Positions 7,879 through 14,920 of a stretch of DNA of 64,000 nucleotides are shown in pieces; the first letter of the stretch is position 1; every line of letters starts with the position of its first letter. This stretch comes from Flagellimonas_A sp039592695 (GTDB lineage: Bacteria; Bacteroidota; Bacteroidia; Flavobacteriales; Flavobacteriaceae). A model generated the notes under the pieces. That model searched no databases, had not been told where the DNA came from, and saw only the letters and a program-made list of their open reading frames with translations. The stretch spans positions 806,001 through 870,000 of the forward strand of contig NZ_JBBUTK010000002.1 of NCBI RefSeq assembly GCF_039592695.1, given 5' to 3'. The translations under genes were made by a program, and so were the position numbers.

Positions 7879-10161
7879 TTATCCCACCAACGGTGGCCTG
7901 TCTGAAATGAACGGCTGGTGATAATACCTTCTGCCCGTAGCTTTGTAGAGAGCATTCGCCAAGGCACCCATGATGGGAGGAAATGGCGGCTCGCCCATAC
8001 CCGTGGGGTCGATACCATTGTCCACAAAATGGGTCTCGATCTCTTTTGGCGCTTCGCTATGGCGAATCAGACGGTAACGATCAAAATTGGTTTGTTCGGG
8101 CGCACCATCTTTAAACGTAAGGGCACTGTACATCGCATGGCCGATACCATCAACGACCCCACCTTCGGCCATATTGGCGGCCGCATCGGGATTGATGACG
8201 ATACCACAATCAATGGCGGAAGTTACCTTTTGAACGGTAGGGCTTCCATTCTCCATGACCATATCCAATACTTGGGCCACATAGCTGTTATGGCAAAAAT
8301 AGGCCGATACGCCTCGGTGCACGCCATCCCGGTGCTGTCCCCAATTGGCTTTTTCACGTACCAATTTCAAAACTCCGGCATATCGGGCGGCTTCGTAATC
8401 ATTGATTTCTGGGTTGCCTACGGGATTTTCCTCCGCGCGTTTTAATAATTCTAATCTAAAATCAATGGGATCTTTGCCCATCTCTTCGGCCACTTCGTCT
8501 AAAAACGATTGTTCGGCCCCTGCTATAAAATTGGAACGCGGAGCACGGAATGCCCCCGTTGTGATGTTCGAGTCAATTGTATAATCCTCTGCTAAATAGT
8601 TTTCAATAGCTCCCGCTGGAAAGCGATTCGCAAAGAGCGGACTTTCGGGCACGCCCCCTGCTTTCACATGAAAGGCGACCAAGTTGTTGTTTTCGTCCAG
8701 CGCAGCGCGATAGGTGGCGTAGTAGGAGGGGCGATAGGTGCCCTGTGAGATATCATCTTCACGGCTGTACACCAACTTCACCGGAGCTTTCATCCGCTGA
8801 GAGATCACGGCTGCCTCGACCATAAAATGGCCATAGAGCCTACGGCCGAAGCCACCTCCTTGACGGGTCATTTGAATATCTACTTGCTCCAGGGACAATC
8901 CCAAGCGTTCCGCGATGGCGGGCTCCATCCACTCCGGCGTCTGGGTGGGGCCCAATAGCTCTGCGTGGTCTTCGGTGACGTTGGCAAAGAAATTCATGGG
9001 CTCCATGGTATTGTGCGCCAAAAACGGACAACTATAGCTTCTTTCGATTATTTTGGCCGCACTGGCAAAAGCCGCCTCGGGGTTGCCGTCTTTACGGGCC
9101 ACTTTTCCCTGACCGGAATTTTGTTCCTTCAATTTCGCGTTATGGGTATCTGAATTTTCCATGCCGGCAGGGTAGTTCACCTTGGTATCATTGCCGAACA
9201 GACTCATGTTCATAACCGTATCAGGGGTTTGTTCCCATTCAATCCTTAGCGCTTTTTTTGCCTGCATCACTTGCCAAGTGGTTTCGCCGATCACAGCAAC
9301 CAGTTCGTTGAACGCCGTATTGTGAAAGGCAGACCTTTTAAAATCGTCATCATATAAGGTTATGGAAAACACATCCTTAATGCCGGGCATTTGTTTGGCC
9401 TCCGCCGCATCGAATGATTTAAGCCGCATGCCAAATGCGGGTGGATGGGCTATGGATGCAATCAACATCCCTTCACGTTGCACATCGATACCGTACAAAG
9501 GTTGGCCGGTAACGATTTTTCTTCCATCCACGTTTTTACGGGACGTGCCAATAATGGAAAACTCCGAACGGTCTTTCAATGCAACTTCCTCGGGAACTTC
9601 CATGGCTGATGCCGCTGATGCCATTTCGCCATACCCCGCGGAATTGCCACTGGCCTCATGGCTGAGCACCCCTGCCACGGCGATGATTTCACCAACGGGC
9701 ACTTGCCAAGCTTGTGCGGCAGCCTCCTTTAGCATCTGACGTGCGGTGGCCCCGGCCATACGTAGCGGTTCCCAAGAGTTCATGATAGACCGGCTTCCTC
9801 CGGCCACCTGCCAACTATATAAATTGGTGTTGAGAGGGGCCTGTTCTACGATAACGTCTTTCCAGTCAATTTCCAGTTCATCCGCCAAAATCATGGGCAT
9901 GGAAGTTTTTACATTCTGGCCAATCTCTGGGTTGGGCGACATAATGGTCACCACTCCATTGTCGCCAATTTTGAGATAGCCGTTGATTTCATACCACTCT
10001 TCGGGCATTTCAATTTGTTCAACGTGTTCAACGGCAACCGCTTCTTCGGCCTTTGGTTTGCAAGAATTCAAAAAGTTGAAACCGAGTACGAGTCCGCCCC
10101 CGGCCAAACTGGTGTTTTTGATGAAAGCCCTTCTTCCTATCTGTGTTTTTACGAGTGTCAT
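7879..10161 (-). CDS. Xanthine dehydrogenase family molybdopterin-binding subunit (IorB-like)
   Basis: About 760 residues, a large subunit of the isoquinoline 1-oxidoreductase/aldehyde oxidase type that carries the molybdenum cofactor. The N-terminus has a Tat-type signal, GRRAFIKNTSLAGGG, then FLNSCK, so it is probably exported folded. Cofactor segments include RQGGGFGRRLYGHFMVEAAV, TGAFRAPRSNFIAGAEQ and the C-terminal TGMGEPPFPPIMGALANAL, whose Glu is the likely catalytic residue. The ATG at 10161 is chosen because it places the Tat motif at the N-terminus; an upstream ATG at 10188 overlaps the previous gene. Its partner is the [2Fe-2S] subunit 10 bases upstream. The substrate is unknown. 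Confidence 0.9.
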   Translation of the reverse strand: MTLVKTQIGRRAFIKNTSLAGGGLVLGFNFLNSCKPKAEEAVAVEHVEQIEMPEEWYEINGYLKIGDNGVVTIMSPNPEIGQNVKTSMPMILADELEIDWKDVIVEQAPLNTNLYSWQVAGGSRSIMNSWEPLRMAGATARQMLKEAAAQAWQVPVGEIIAVAGVLSHEASGNSAGYGEMASAASAMEVPEEVALKDRSEFSIIGTSRKNVDGRKIVTGQPLYGIDVQREGMLIASIAHPPAFGMRLKSFDAAEAKQMPGIKDVFSITLYDDDFKRSAFHNTAFNELVAVIGETTWQVMQAKKALRIEWEQTPDTVMNMSLFGNDTKVNYPAGMENSDTHNAKLKEQNSGQGKVARKDGNPEAAFASAAKIIERSYSCPFLAHNTMEPMNFFANVTEDHAELLGPTQTPEWMEPAIAERLGLSLEQVDIQMTRQGGGFGRRLYGHFMVEAAVISQRMKAPVKLVYSREDDISQGTYRPSYYATYRAALDENNNLVAFHVKAGGVPESPLFANRFPAGAIENYLAEDYTIDSNITTGAFRAPRSNFIAGAEQSFLDEVAEEMGKDPIDFRLELLKRAEENPVGNPEINDYEAARYAGVLKLVREKANWGQHRDGVHRGVSAYFCHNSYVAQVLDMVMENGSPTVQKVTSAIDCGIVINPDAAANMAEGGVVDGIGHAMYSALTFKDGAPEQTNFDRYRLIRHSEAPKEIETHFVDNGIDPTGMGEPPFPPIMGALANALYKATGRRYYHQPFISDRPPLVG

Positions 10162-10171
10162 GGTGTTTTCT

Positions 10172-10642
10172 TTAGGATGGATTTGCATTCGTTTCAGCAG
10201 CCAATTTCACCGCTTTTTTGATGCGGGTGTAGGTACCGCAACGGCAGATGTTGCCGTTCATAGCGGTTTCGATTTCAGCATCCGAAGGATTCGGATTTTG
10301 TTTCAACAATGCCGAAGCGCTCATGATCTGTCCCGCTTGACAGTAGCCACATTGCGGCACATCAACTTCCAACCAAGCTTTTTGCACCGGATGGGTGCCG
10401 TGTTCGGATAGCCCCTCGATAGTGGTGATGCTTTTGTCACCGACCGCCGATACGGGCAATTGGCACGACCTTGTCGCAGTATCTTCCAAATGGATGGTAC
10501 AGGCACCGCATTGTGCGATACCGCAGCCATATTTAGTTCCGACCATACTTAAATGGTCACGCAGTACCCAGAGCATGGGTGTTGACGGGTCAACGTCTAC
10601 CTCGTGGGATTTTCCGTTGATGTTGAGTGTATAATTTGCCAT
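10172..10642 (-). CDS. (2Fe-2S)-binding subunit of molybdenum hydroxylase (IorA-like)
   Basis: 156 residues, the full length for the small iron-sulfur subunit of xanthine dehydrogenase-type enzymes. The plant-ferredoxin cluster is C40, C45, C48 and C60 (YGCGIAQCGACTIHL...C). The second cluster is C98, C101, C133 and C135 (GYCQAGQ, CRCGTY). It passes electrons from the molybdenum site of the neighbouring large subunit to an outside acceptor. There is no FAD subunit nearby, so the acceptor is likely a cytochrome or quinone-linked carrier, as in IorAB-type enzymes (inference). First gene of the two-gene operon. Confidence 0.93.
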   Translation of the reverse strand: MANYTLNINGKSHEVDVDPSTPMLWVLRDHLSMVGTKYGCGIAQCGACTIHLEDTATRSCQLPVSAVGDKSITTIEGLSEHGTHPVQKAWLEVDVPQCGYCQAGQIMSASALLKQNPNPSDAEIETAMNGNICRCGTYTRIKKAVKLAAETNANPS

Positions 10643-10783
10643 GATAGTTTTTGATTGCTTTGAAATTACAAAATATTTCCCCTTGAAATATTTAGAAACA
10701 GTTTGAATTACAGCAATAATATTTTGCTATTGGCATCAACCATGTATTCAATCGATAGGGCATTTTTTGGCTATATTTAGCAA

Positions 10784-11194
10784 ATGCTTTCCAAAAAAAC
10801 AAAATACGGACTCAAGGCCCTGGCTTATCTGGCCTCACAAGAAAATCGCGAACCCGTTCAGATTGCTGAGATTGCCAAACACGAGAACATTTCGCAAAAA
10901 TTTCTGGAAAGTATTTTGTTGACCCTTAGGCGCAATGGTTTTCTGGGCTCTAAAAAAGGAAAGGGCGGGGGATACTACCTTATAAAAGAACCAAATGAAA
11001 TTCTCATGACTGCTGTGATGCGAGTTCTCGAAGGGCCGATTGCCATGGTACCCTGTGTGAGCCTTAATTTTTATGAAAAGTGCGACGATTGCCCTGATGA
11101 AAATGAATGTTCCGTCAACAAGTTGATGCTCAAAGTGCGCGATGCCAATCTAGAAGTGTACCGTAACAATACCCTTAAAGACTTAATTTCTTAG
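10784..11194 (+). CDS. Rrf2 family transcriptional regulator, probable sulfur assimilation regulator
   Basis: 136 residues with an N-terminal winged helix (MLSKKTKYGLKALAYLASQ, ISQKFLESILLTLRRNGFLG, GKGGGYYL), the Rrf2 signature. Four cysteines, C91, C100, C103 and C109, lie where IscR/NsrR-type members bind Fe-S clusters, so a cluster or metal is possible. CymR-type Rrf2 proteins control cysteine synthesis in other bacteria, and this gene sits directly before the sulfate assimilation genes in the same direction. Candidate inverted-repeat operators lie at 11327 and 14766. The link to those sites is inference. Confidence 0.88.
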   Translation: MLSKKTKYGLKALAYLASQENREPVQIAEIAKHENISQKFLESILLTLRRNGFLGSKKGKGGGYYLIKEPNEILMTAVMRVLEGPIAMVPCVSLNFYEKCDDCPDENECSVNKLMLKVRDANLEVYRNNTLKDLIS

Positions 11195-11317
11195 AAACTT
11201 CTGCACGATTAGCTACGAATTTCTCAAACTCTACCGTCAAATTTTAAAAATCTATAAAAACTATAGGGTATTAGGAAATTTATTGAAGTTTTAACGAACC
11301 AATTTGGTGAAATGGAT

Positions 11318-11325
11318 TATGTTTG
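11318..11325 (+). promoter_or_regulatory. Promoter -7 element of the sulfate assimilation operon
   Basis: TATGTTTG fits TAnnTTTG. It would start RNA near 11331, leaving about 27 bases before the DUF2061 ATG at 11358. No clear -33 TTTG at normal spacing. The start point falls inside the inverted repeat at 11327-11351. Confidence 0.4.
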
Positions 11326-11326
11326 T

Positions 11327-11351
11327 ATTTCCTACTAAATCTATAGGATAT
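11327..11351. promoter_or_regulatory. Candidate operator (inverted repeat) of the cys operon
   Basis: ATTTCCTA - 9 bases - TAGGATAT. It overlaps the predicted start of transcription, a position suited to repression. A related half-site TATAGGG lies at 11263. Similar CCTA...TAGGA sites precede the sulfite reductase gene at 14766. The Rrf2 protein just upstream is the obvious candidate to bind. Confidence 0.5.
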
Positions 11352-11357
11352 AAAATT

Positions 11358-11621
11358 ATGATTGCAGACCAACTTATCATAAGCTCCCAAAAGGAAAAAT
11401 CCACATACACCAAAGACAAATATTCTGAAAGCCCTAAGCGTAGTATAGTGAAATCTATCAGCTGGCGGGTCATTGGCACGTTGGACACCATCATCATCTC
11501 ATGGGTCATTACGGGTACTTTGACCTTGGCGTTCTCCATAGGCGTGGTTGAATTGGTGACCAAGATGGTGCTCTATTTTTTTCATGAGCGTATTTGGAAT
11601 AATATAAAATGGGGCAAATAA
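11358..11621 (+). CDS. DUF2061 domain membrane protein
   Basis: 87 residues. SPKRSIVKSISWRVIGTLDT followed by IIISWVITGTLTLAFSIGVVELVTKMVLYFFHERIWNNIKWG is the DUF2061 pattern: two short membrane helices ending in FFHERIWN. Members are small inner-membrane proteins, often found beside sulfate assimilation genes in Bacteroidota; the role is unknown, perhaps in sulfate or sulfite movement (inference). The ATG at 11358 is preferred over upstream TTG and GTG codons that lie inside the promoter. Its end overlaps a possible early start of cysH. Confidence 0.8.
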   Translation: MIADQLIISSQKEKSTYTKDKYSESPKRSIVKSISWRVIGTLDTIIISWVITGTLTLAFSIGVVELVTKMVLYFFHERIWNNIKWGK

Positions 11622-11629
11622 CCAAAGTT

Positions 11630-12247
11630 ATGTCAGAAGAGCAATTGCCAAAATGGAACGCCCAATTAAAGGGCATACCACCCCAAGAAATTATCGCATG
11701 GGCCATACAACATGGAAATAAACCCGTGGTAACCACCAATTTCAGGCCCTACGAAGTAGCTATTTTACATGCCGTTACTGATGTAAAGAAAGATATTCCT
11801 GTAATCTGGTGCGATACCGGGTACAACACACCGAATACCTATAAACATGCCGAAGAGCTCATCGATAGACTGAACCTGAACGTCGACCTTTACGTGCCCA
11901 AACAAACCTCGGCCCATCGCAATGTTGTGATGGGAATTCCACAGGTCGATGATCCGAAACACGCTGAGTTTACCGAGCAGGTAAAGCTGGAGCCTTTTAG
12001 AAGGGCCATGGCCCATCACAAACCTGATGTTTGGTTCACCAATTTACGAAAAGGGCAAACCGCACACCGAGACTCGTTGGACATTTTGAGTTTAGGAAGC
12101 GATGGGGTATTGAAGGTGAGTCCGTTTTTTTATTGGAGCGATACCCAATTGGATGCCTATTTGAAAGAATATCAATTACCGAACGAACATAACTATTTTG
12201 ACCCCACCAAGGTATTGGAAAACCGGGAGTGCGGGCTGCATACTTAG
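11630..12247 (+). CDS. cysH: Phosphoadenylyl-sulfate (PAPS/APS) reductase
   Basis: 205 residues, slightly short but complete. It reduces activated sulfate to sulfite with thioredoxin or glutaredoxin. Visible hallmarks: VIWCDTGYNTPNTYKHAEEL (near 60-80), TNLRKGQTAHRDSLDIL, KVSPFFYWSDTQLDAYLKEY, and the C-terminal ECGLH with the catalytic Cys. It lacks the extra Cys pairs (CC...CxxC) of the 4Fe-4S APS reductases, so PAPS-type chemistry is suggested; but no cysC kinase is seen nearby, so the true substrate is open. The ATG at 11630 avoids overlapping the DUF2061 gene; an in-frame ATG at 11609 is also possible. Confidence 0.88.
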   Translation: MSEEQLPKWNAQLKGIPPQEIIAWAIQHGNKPVVTTNFRPYEVAILHAVTDVKKDIPVIWCDTGYNTPNTYKHAEELIDRLNLNVDLYVPKQTSAHRNVVMGIPQVDDPKHAEFTEQVKLEPFRRAMAHHKPDVWFTNLRKGQTAHRDSLDILSLGSDGVLKVSPFFYWSDTQLDAYLKEYQLPNEHNYFDPTKVLENRECGLHT

Positions 12248-12291
12248 TAAAGTAGGAAATACGAAATTAGAAGTACGAAATACAGAATTAT
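12248..12291. repeat. Type E spacer repeat
   Basis: GTAGGAAATACGAAATTAGA followed by AGTACGAAATACAG, a chain of TACGAAAT-like words. It abuts the REP-like unit at 12303. Confidence 0.6.
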
Positions 12292-12302
12292 AATCCTGAG
12301 AA

Positions 12303-12327
12303 TGTCACACTGAGCGCAGTCGAAGTG
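12303..12327. repeat. Type B REP-like unit
   Basis: GTCACACTGAGCGCAGTC then GAAGTG, an imperfect hairpin (ACTGAGCGCAGT core). It covers the GTG at 12325 that is the nominal start of cysD. Confidence 0.85.
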
Positions 12328-13308
12328 AATGCGGGAATCCTTAAAATAAAAAATAATAGTTTGGATACTCTGATAGAAGAATTAAAAACGACCGAAAAAG
12401 GCTTGGCGGCCGATAGACCCACTGCCAACGCATTGGAGCATGAGGCCATCTATATTTTTCGTGAGGTGGCCGCACAGTTTGAACGGCCCGTACTGCTCTT
12501 TTCCGGTGGAAAAGACTCGATTACCTTGGTGCGATTGGCACAAAAAGCTTTTTGGCCGGCCAAGATTCCATTTGCCTTGCTACATATCGATACGGGGCAC
12601 AACTTTCCGGAAACCATTGCGTTTCGTGACCGGTTGGTTGAGGAACTGGGCGTTGAATTGATTGTGCGAAATGTTCAGGATTCCATAGACCAGGGCAAAG
12701 TAGTCGAGGAGACCGGTAAATATGCCAGCCGCAACATCTTGCAGACCACCACACTGTTGGATGCCATAGAGGAGTTCAAGTTCGATGCCTGTATAGGTGG
12801 TGCCCGCCGTGACGAGGAGAAGGCCAGGGCCAAGGAACGTATCTTCTCGGTCCGTGATGATTTTGGCCAATGGGACGAAAAAAACCAACGCCCCGAACTG
12901 TTCGATATGCTGAACGGACAGATTGAGCTGGGGCAGAATGTTCGGGTGTTCCCTATCAGTAACTGGACTGAATTGGACGTTTGGAGCTACATCCAAAAAG
13001 AAAATATCGAAATCCCGTCCATCTATTTTGCACACAAACGAAACACCTTTTTGAGGGACGGACTCATCTGGTCCGCTGAGGACGAGGTCGTTTTTAGGGC
13101 AGATGAAGAAGAAGTCATGGAACGTACGGTGCGTTTCAGAACGGTAGGCGACATGAGCTGTACGGCAGCGGTCGAGTCGCATGCGGATACTATTGACAAG
13201 GTGGTTTCTGAAATAAGAAATTCCAAAATTTCGGAACGTGGCGCACGTATCGATGACAAGCGCTCCGAAGCCGCCATGGAAAAAAGAAAACAGCAGGGAT
13301 ATTTTTAG
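12325..13308 (+). CDS. cysD: Sulfate adenylyltransferase subunit 2
   Basis: Small subunit of ATP sulfurylase; with CysN it makes adenylyl-sulfate from ATP and sulfate. The PP-loop SGGKDS is at about residue 55, followed by HIDTGHNFPET, NVQDSIDQGKVVEETGKYAS, GGARRDEEKARAKERIFSVR and the C-terminal RISERGARIDDK-like block (SERGARIDDKRSEAAMEKRK), all standard. The family alignment begins near LEHEAIYIFREVAAQ (about residue 38), so the extra N-terminus is odd. No ATG lies in frame upstream; candidates are the GTG at 12325, inside a REP-like repeat, or a TTG at 12361. The true start is therefore uncertain. Confidence 0.9.
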   Translation: MNAGILKIKNNSLDTLIEELKTTEKGLAADRPTANALEHEAIYIFREVAAQFERPVLLFSGGKDSITLVRLAQKAFWPAKIPFALLHIDTGHNFPETIAFRDRLVEELGVELIVRNVQDSIDQGKVVEETGKYASRNILQTTTLLDAIEEFKFDACIGGARRDEEKARAKERIFSVRDDFGQWDEKNQRPELFDMLNGQIELGQNVRVFPISNWTELDVWSYIQKENIEIPSIYFAHKRNTFLRDGLIWSAEDEVVFRADEEEVMERTVRFRTVGDMSCTAAVESHADTIDKVVSEIRNSKISERGARIDDKRSEAAMEKRKQQGYF

Positions 13309-13342
13309 GCCCCTAGCCCCCAATGGGGGTATGGCTAGAGGC
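13308..13342. repeat. Type A repeat between cysD and cysN
   Basis: CCCCTAGCCCCCAATGGGGG then TATGGCTAGAGG: CTAGCC pairs with GGCTAG around CCCCCAATGGGGG. Confidence 0.75.
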
Positions 13343-13386
13343 AGCAATAATTAATGAACAAAAATTAAAATTACTCCGCATTATAG

Positions 13387-13418
13387 TTCCTCCCCTTTGG
13401 GGAGGCTAGGAGAGGCTT
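13387..13418. repeat. Type A repeat ending at the cysN start codon
   Basis: CCTCCCCTTTGGGGAGG then CTAGGAGAGGCTT, immediately before ATG 13419. The AGGAGAGG stretch could serve as a ribosome binding site. Confidence 0.85.
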
Positions 13419-14669
13419 ATGGAAGTACTAAAAATAGCAACGGCAGGAAGCGTAGATGACGGTAAGAGTACCTTGATTGGAAGATTGTTGTACGACACCA
13501 AGTCATTGACCGACGATAAGTTGGAAGCCATCGAAAAGACCAGTAAGCAAAAAGGCTATGATTATCTCGATTTCTCGTTGGCTACCGACGGATTGGTCGC
13601 TGAACGCGAACAGGGCATTACCATCGATGTCGCCCACATCTACTTTTCGACCGCTTCGAAAAGTTACATCATCGCAGATACGCCGGGGCATGTAGAATAT
13701 ACCCGGAACATGGTTACGGGTGCCTCGACTTCCCAAGCGGCGATTATTTTGATTGATGCCCGAAAAGGGGTCATCGAGCAGACTAACCGACACTTTTTTA
13801 TCAACAACCTGCTGCGTATCAAAGATGTCATCGTGGCCATCAATAAAATGGATCTGGTCGATTTTTCCGAGGAACAGTATAATCAAATCAAGTCCGATTT
13901 CAAGAGGCTAATGGCCAAACGCGATTACGAAGACCAAAAAATAACCTTTATTCCGGTAAGTGCGTTGAAGGGCGACAATGTGGTGAACAAATCCGAAAAT
14001 ACGCCTTGGTACAAGGGCGAAACGCTGCTGGAACATTTGGAAGGTTTGGATATGGCGGCCGTGTCAAATGTAGGCACACCACGTTTTCCGGTGCAATATG
14101 TCATTCGCCCGAAAACAGACGAACATCATGATTTCCGTGGATTTGCGGGGAAAGTGTATGGAGGCGAACTGAACGTGGGCGACGAAGTGGTCGTATTGCC
14201 GTCGATGACAAAATCTCGGATAAAGGATATTTTTTTTTACGATAAAAAGTACAATACGGCCCCAAGACGATCTTCCGTTACGATTACGCTAGAAGACGAA
14301 GTAAACGTGAGCAGAGGCAATATGCTGGTAAAGGTTGATGACTTGCCAACGATAGACAAACAGTTCACAGCTACAGTTTCTTGGATGGATTCGGATAAGT
14401 TGATGGCTGGTGCGAAGTATATCGTACAGCATGGTGTGAACAAAGTGTTGGCCAAAATTGAGAGTATAGAACATAAGATCAATCCCGATTATTCGGGCAT
14501 CGATACGGAAGCAGATGTTTTGGGAATGAACGATATAGCCCAAGTAAAGTTCCGATTGAACAAGCCCATTTTTTATGATGCGTTCAAGGCACACCGTACC
14601 AATGGCTCGTTTATCTTAATAGATGCCCGTACCAACCATACGGCCGGGGTCGGATTCATCACAAAATAG
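13419..14669 (+). CDS. cysN: Sulfate adenylyltransferase subunit 1 (GTPase)
   Basis: 416 residues, an EF-Tu-like GTPase that powers ATP sulfurylase. G1 loop AGSVDDGKSTLIGRLLYD at residue 8, REQGITIDVAHIYF near 68, G3 DTPGHVEY near 87, G4 NKMDL near 142, G5 SALKGDN near 183, then two beta-barrel domains (DFRGFAGKVYGGELNVGDEV). It lacks a C-terminal CysC APS-kinase domain; the protein ends at NHTAGVGFI. Partner of CysD just upstream. The start codon directly follows a type A repeat. Confidence 0.95.
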   Translation: MEVLKIATAGSVDDGKSTLIGRLLYDTKSLTDDKLEAIEKTSKQKGYDYLDFSLATDGLVAEREQGITIDVAHIYFSTASKSYIIADTPGHVEYTRNMVTGASTSQAAIILIDARKGVIEQTNRHFFINNLLRIKDVIVAINKMDLVDFSEEQYNQIKSDFKRLMAKRDYEDQKITFIPVSALKGDNVVNKSENTPWYKGETLLEHLEGLDMAAVSNVGTPRFPVQYVIRPKTDEHHDFRGFAGKVYGGELNVGDEVVVLPSMTKSRIKDIFFYDKKYNTAPRRSSVTITLEDEVNVSRGNMLVKVDDLPTIDKQFTATVSWMDSDKLMAGAKYIVQHGVNKVLAKIESIEHKINPDYSGIDTEADVLGMNDIAQVKFRLNKPIFYDAFKAHRTNGSFILIDARTNHTAGVGFITK

Positions 14670-14765
14670 TGGATTAAATATATAAGATCATGCAATTATG
14701 ATAACAAAGAAATCATACGCCAATAAATCTATTTATCCGATAGGAAAAATATACAATTTAGCAAT

Positions 14766-14792
14766 AATTCCTATTTCGTCCAGATAGGAATT
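14766..14792. promoter_or_regulatory. Candidate operator upstream of the sulfite reductase gene
   Basis: Perfect inverted repeat AATTCCTAT - 9 bases - ATAGGAATT. A weaker relative, CTATTTATCCGATAGGAA, lies at 14729-14746. The CCTA...TAGGA arms recall the site at 11327, though CCTA and TAGG are 11 bases apart here and 9 there. It may bind the Rrf2 regulator encoded at 10784 (inference). Confidence 0.5.
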
Positions 14793-14815
14793 CCTTCCCA
14801 GCCTGTGCTGAGTGT

Positions 14816-14842
14816 TTTACACTGAGTGCAGTCGAAGTAGGG
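14816..14842. repeat. Type B REP-like unit (degenerate)
   Basis: TTACACTGAGTGCAGTCGAA then GTAGGG; one substitution in the core relative to the copy at 12303. Confidence 0.75.
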
Positions 14843-14889
14843 AGGCTAGAAGTGGGCAAATGGAAGTTTAACAAAATAACCGTAAAGTG

Positions 14890-14920
14890 CTCCTCCCCTT
14901 TGGGGAGGTCGGGTGGGGCC
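14890..14920. repeat. Type A repeat ending at the sulfite reductase start
   Basis: CTCCTCCCCTTTGGGGAGG then TCGGGTGGGGCC, directly in front of ATG 14921. 14670-14889 holds the candidate operators and a REP-like unit but no gene. Confidence 0.85.

Noticed and set aside
7733..7921. Short plus-strand frame beginning MNKIKYPFLSEKQ
   Set aside because: A/T-rich low-complexity sequence that spans the terminator and the end of the molybdenum subunit gene; no sign of being a real gene.
12580..13347. Long open frame (255 codons) on the minus strand over cysD
   Set aside because: It is antisense to a strongly conserved enzyme gene, starts and ends without family features, and its sequence is fully explained by the cysD codons.
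14852..14920. GTG start for the sulfite reductase gene
   Set aside because: The 23 extra residues are coded by a type A repeat and spacer; ATG 14921 fits the family start.
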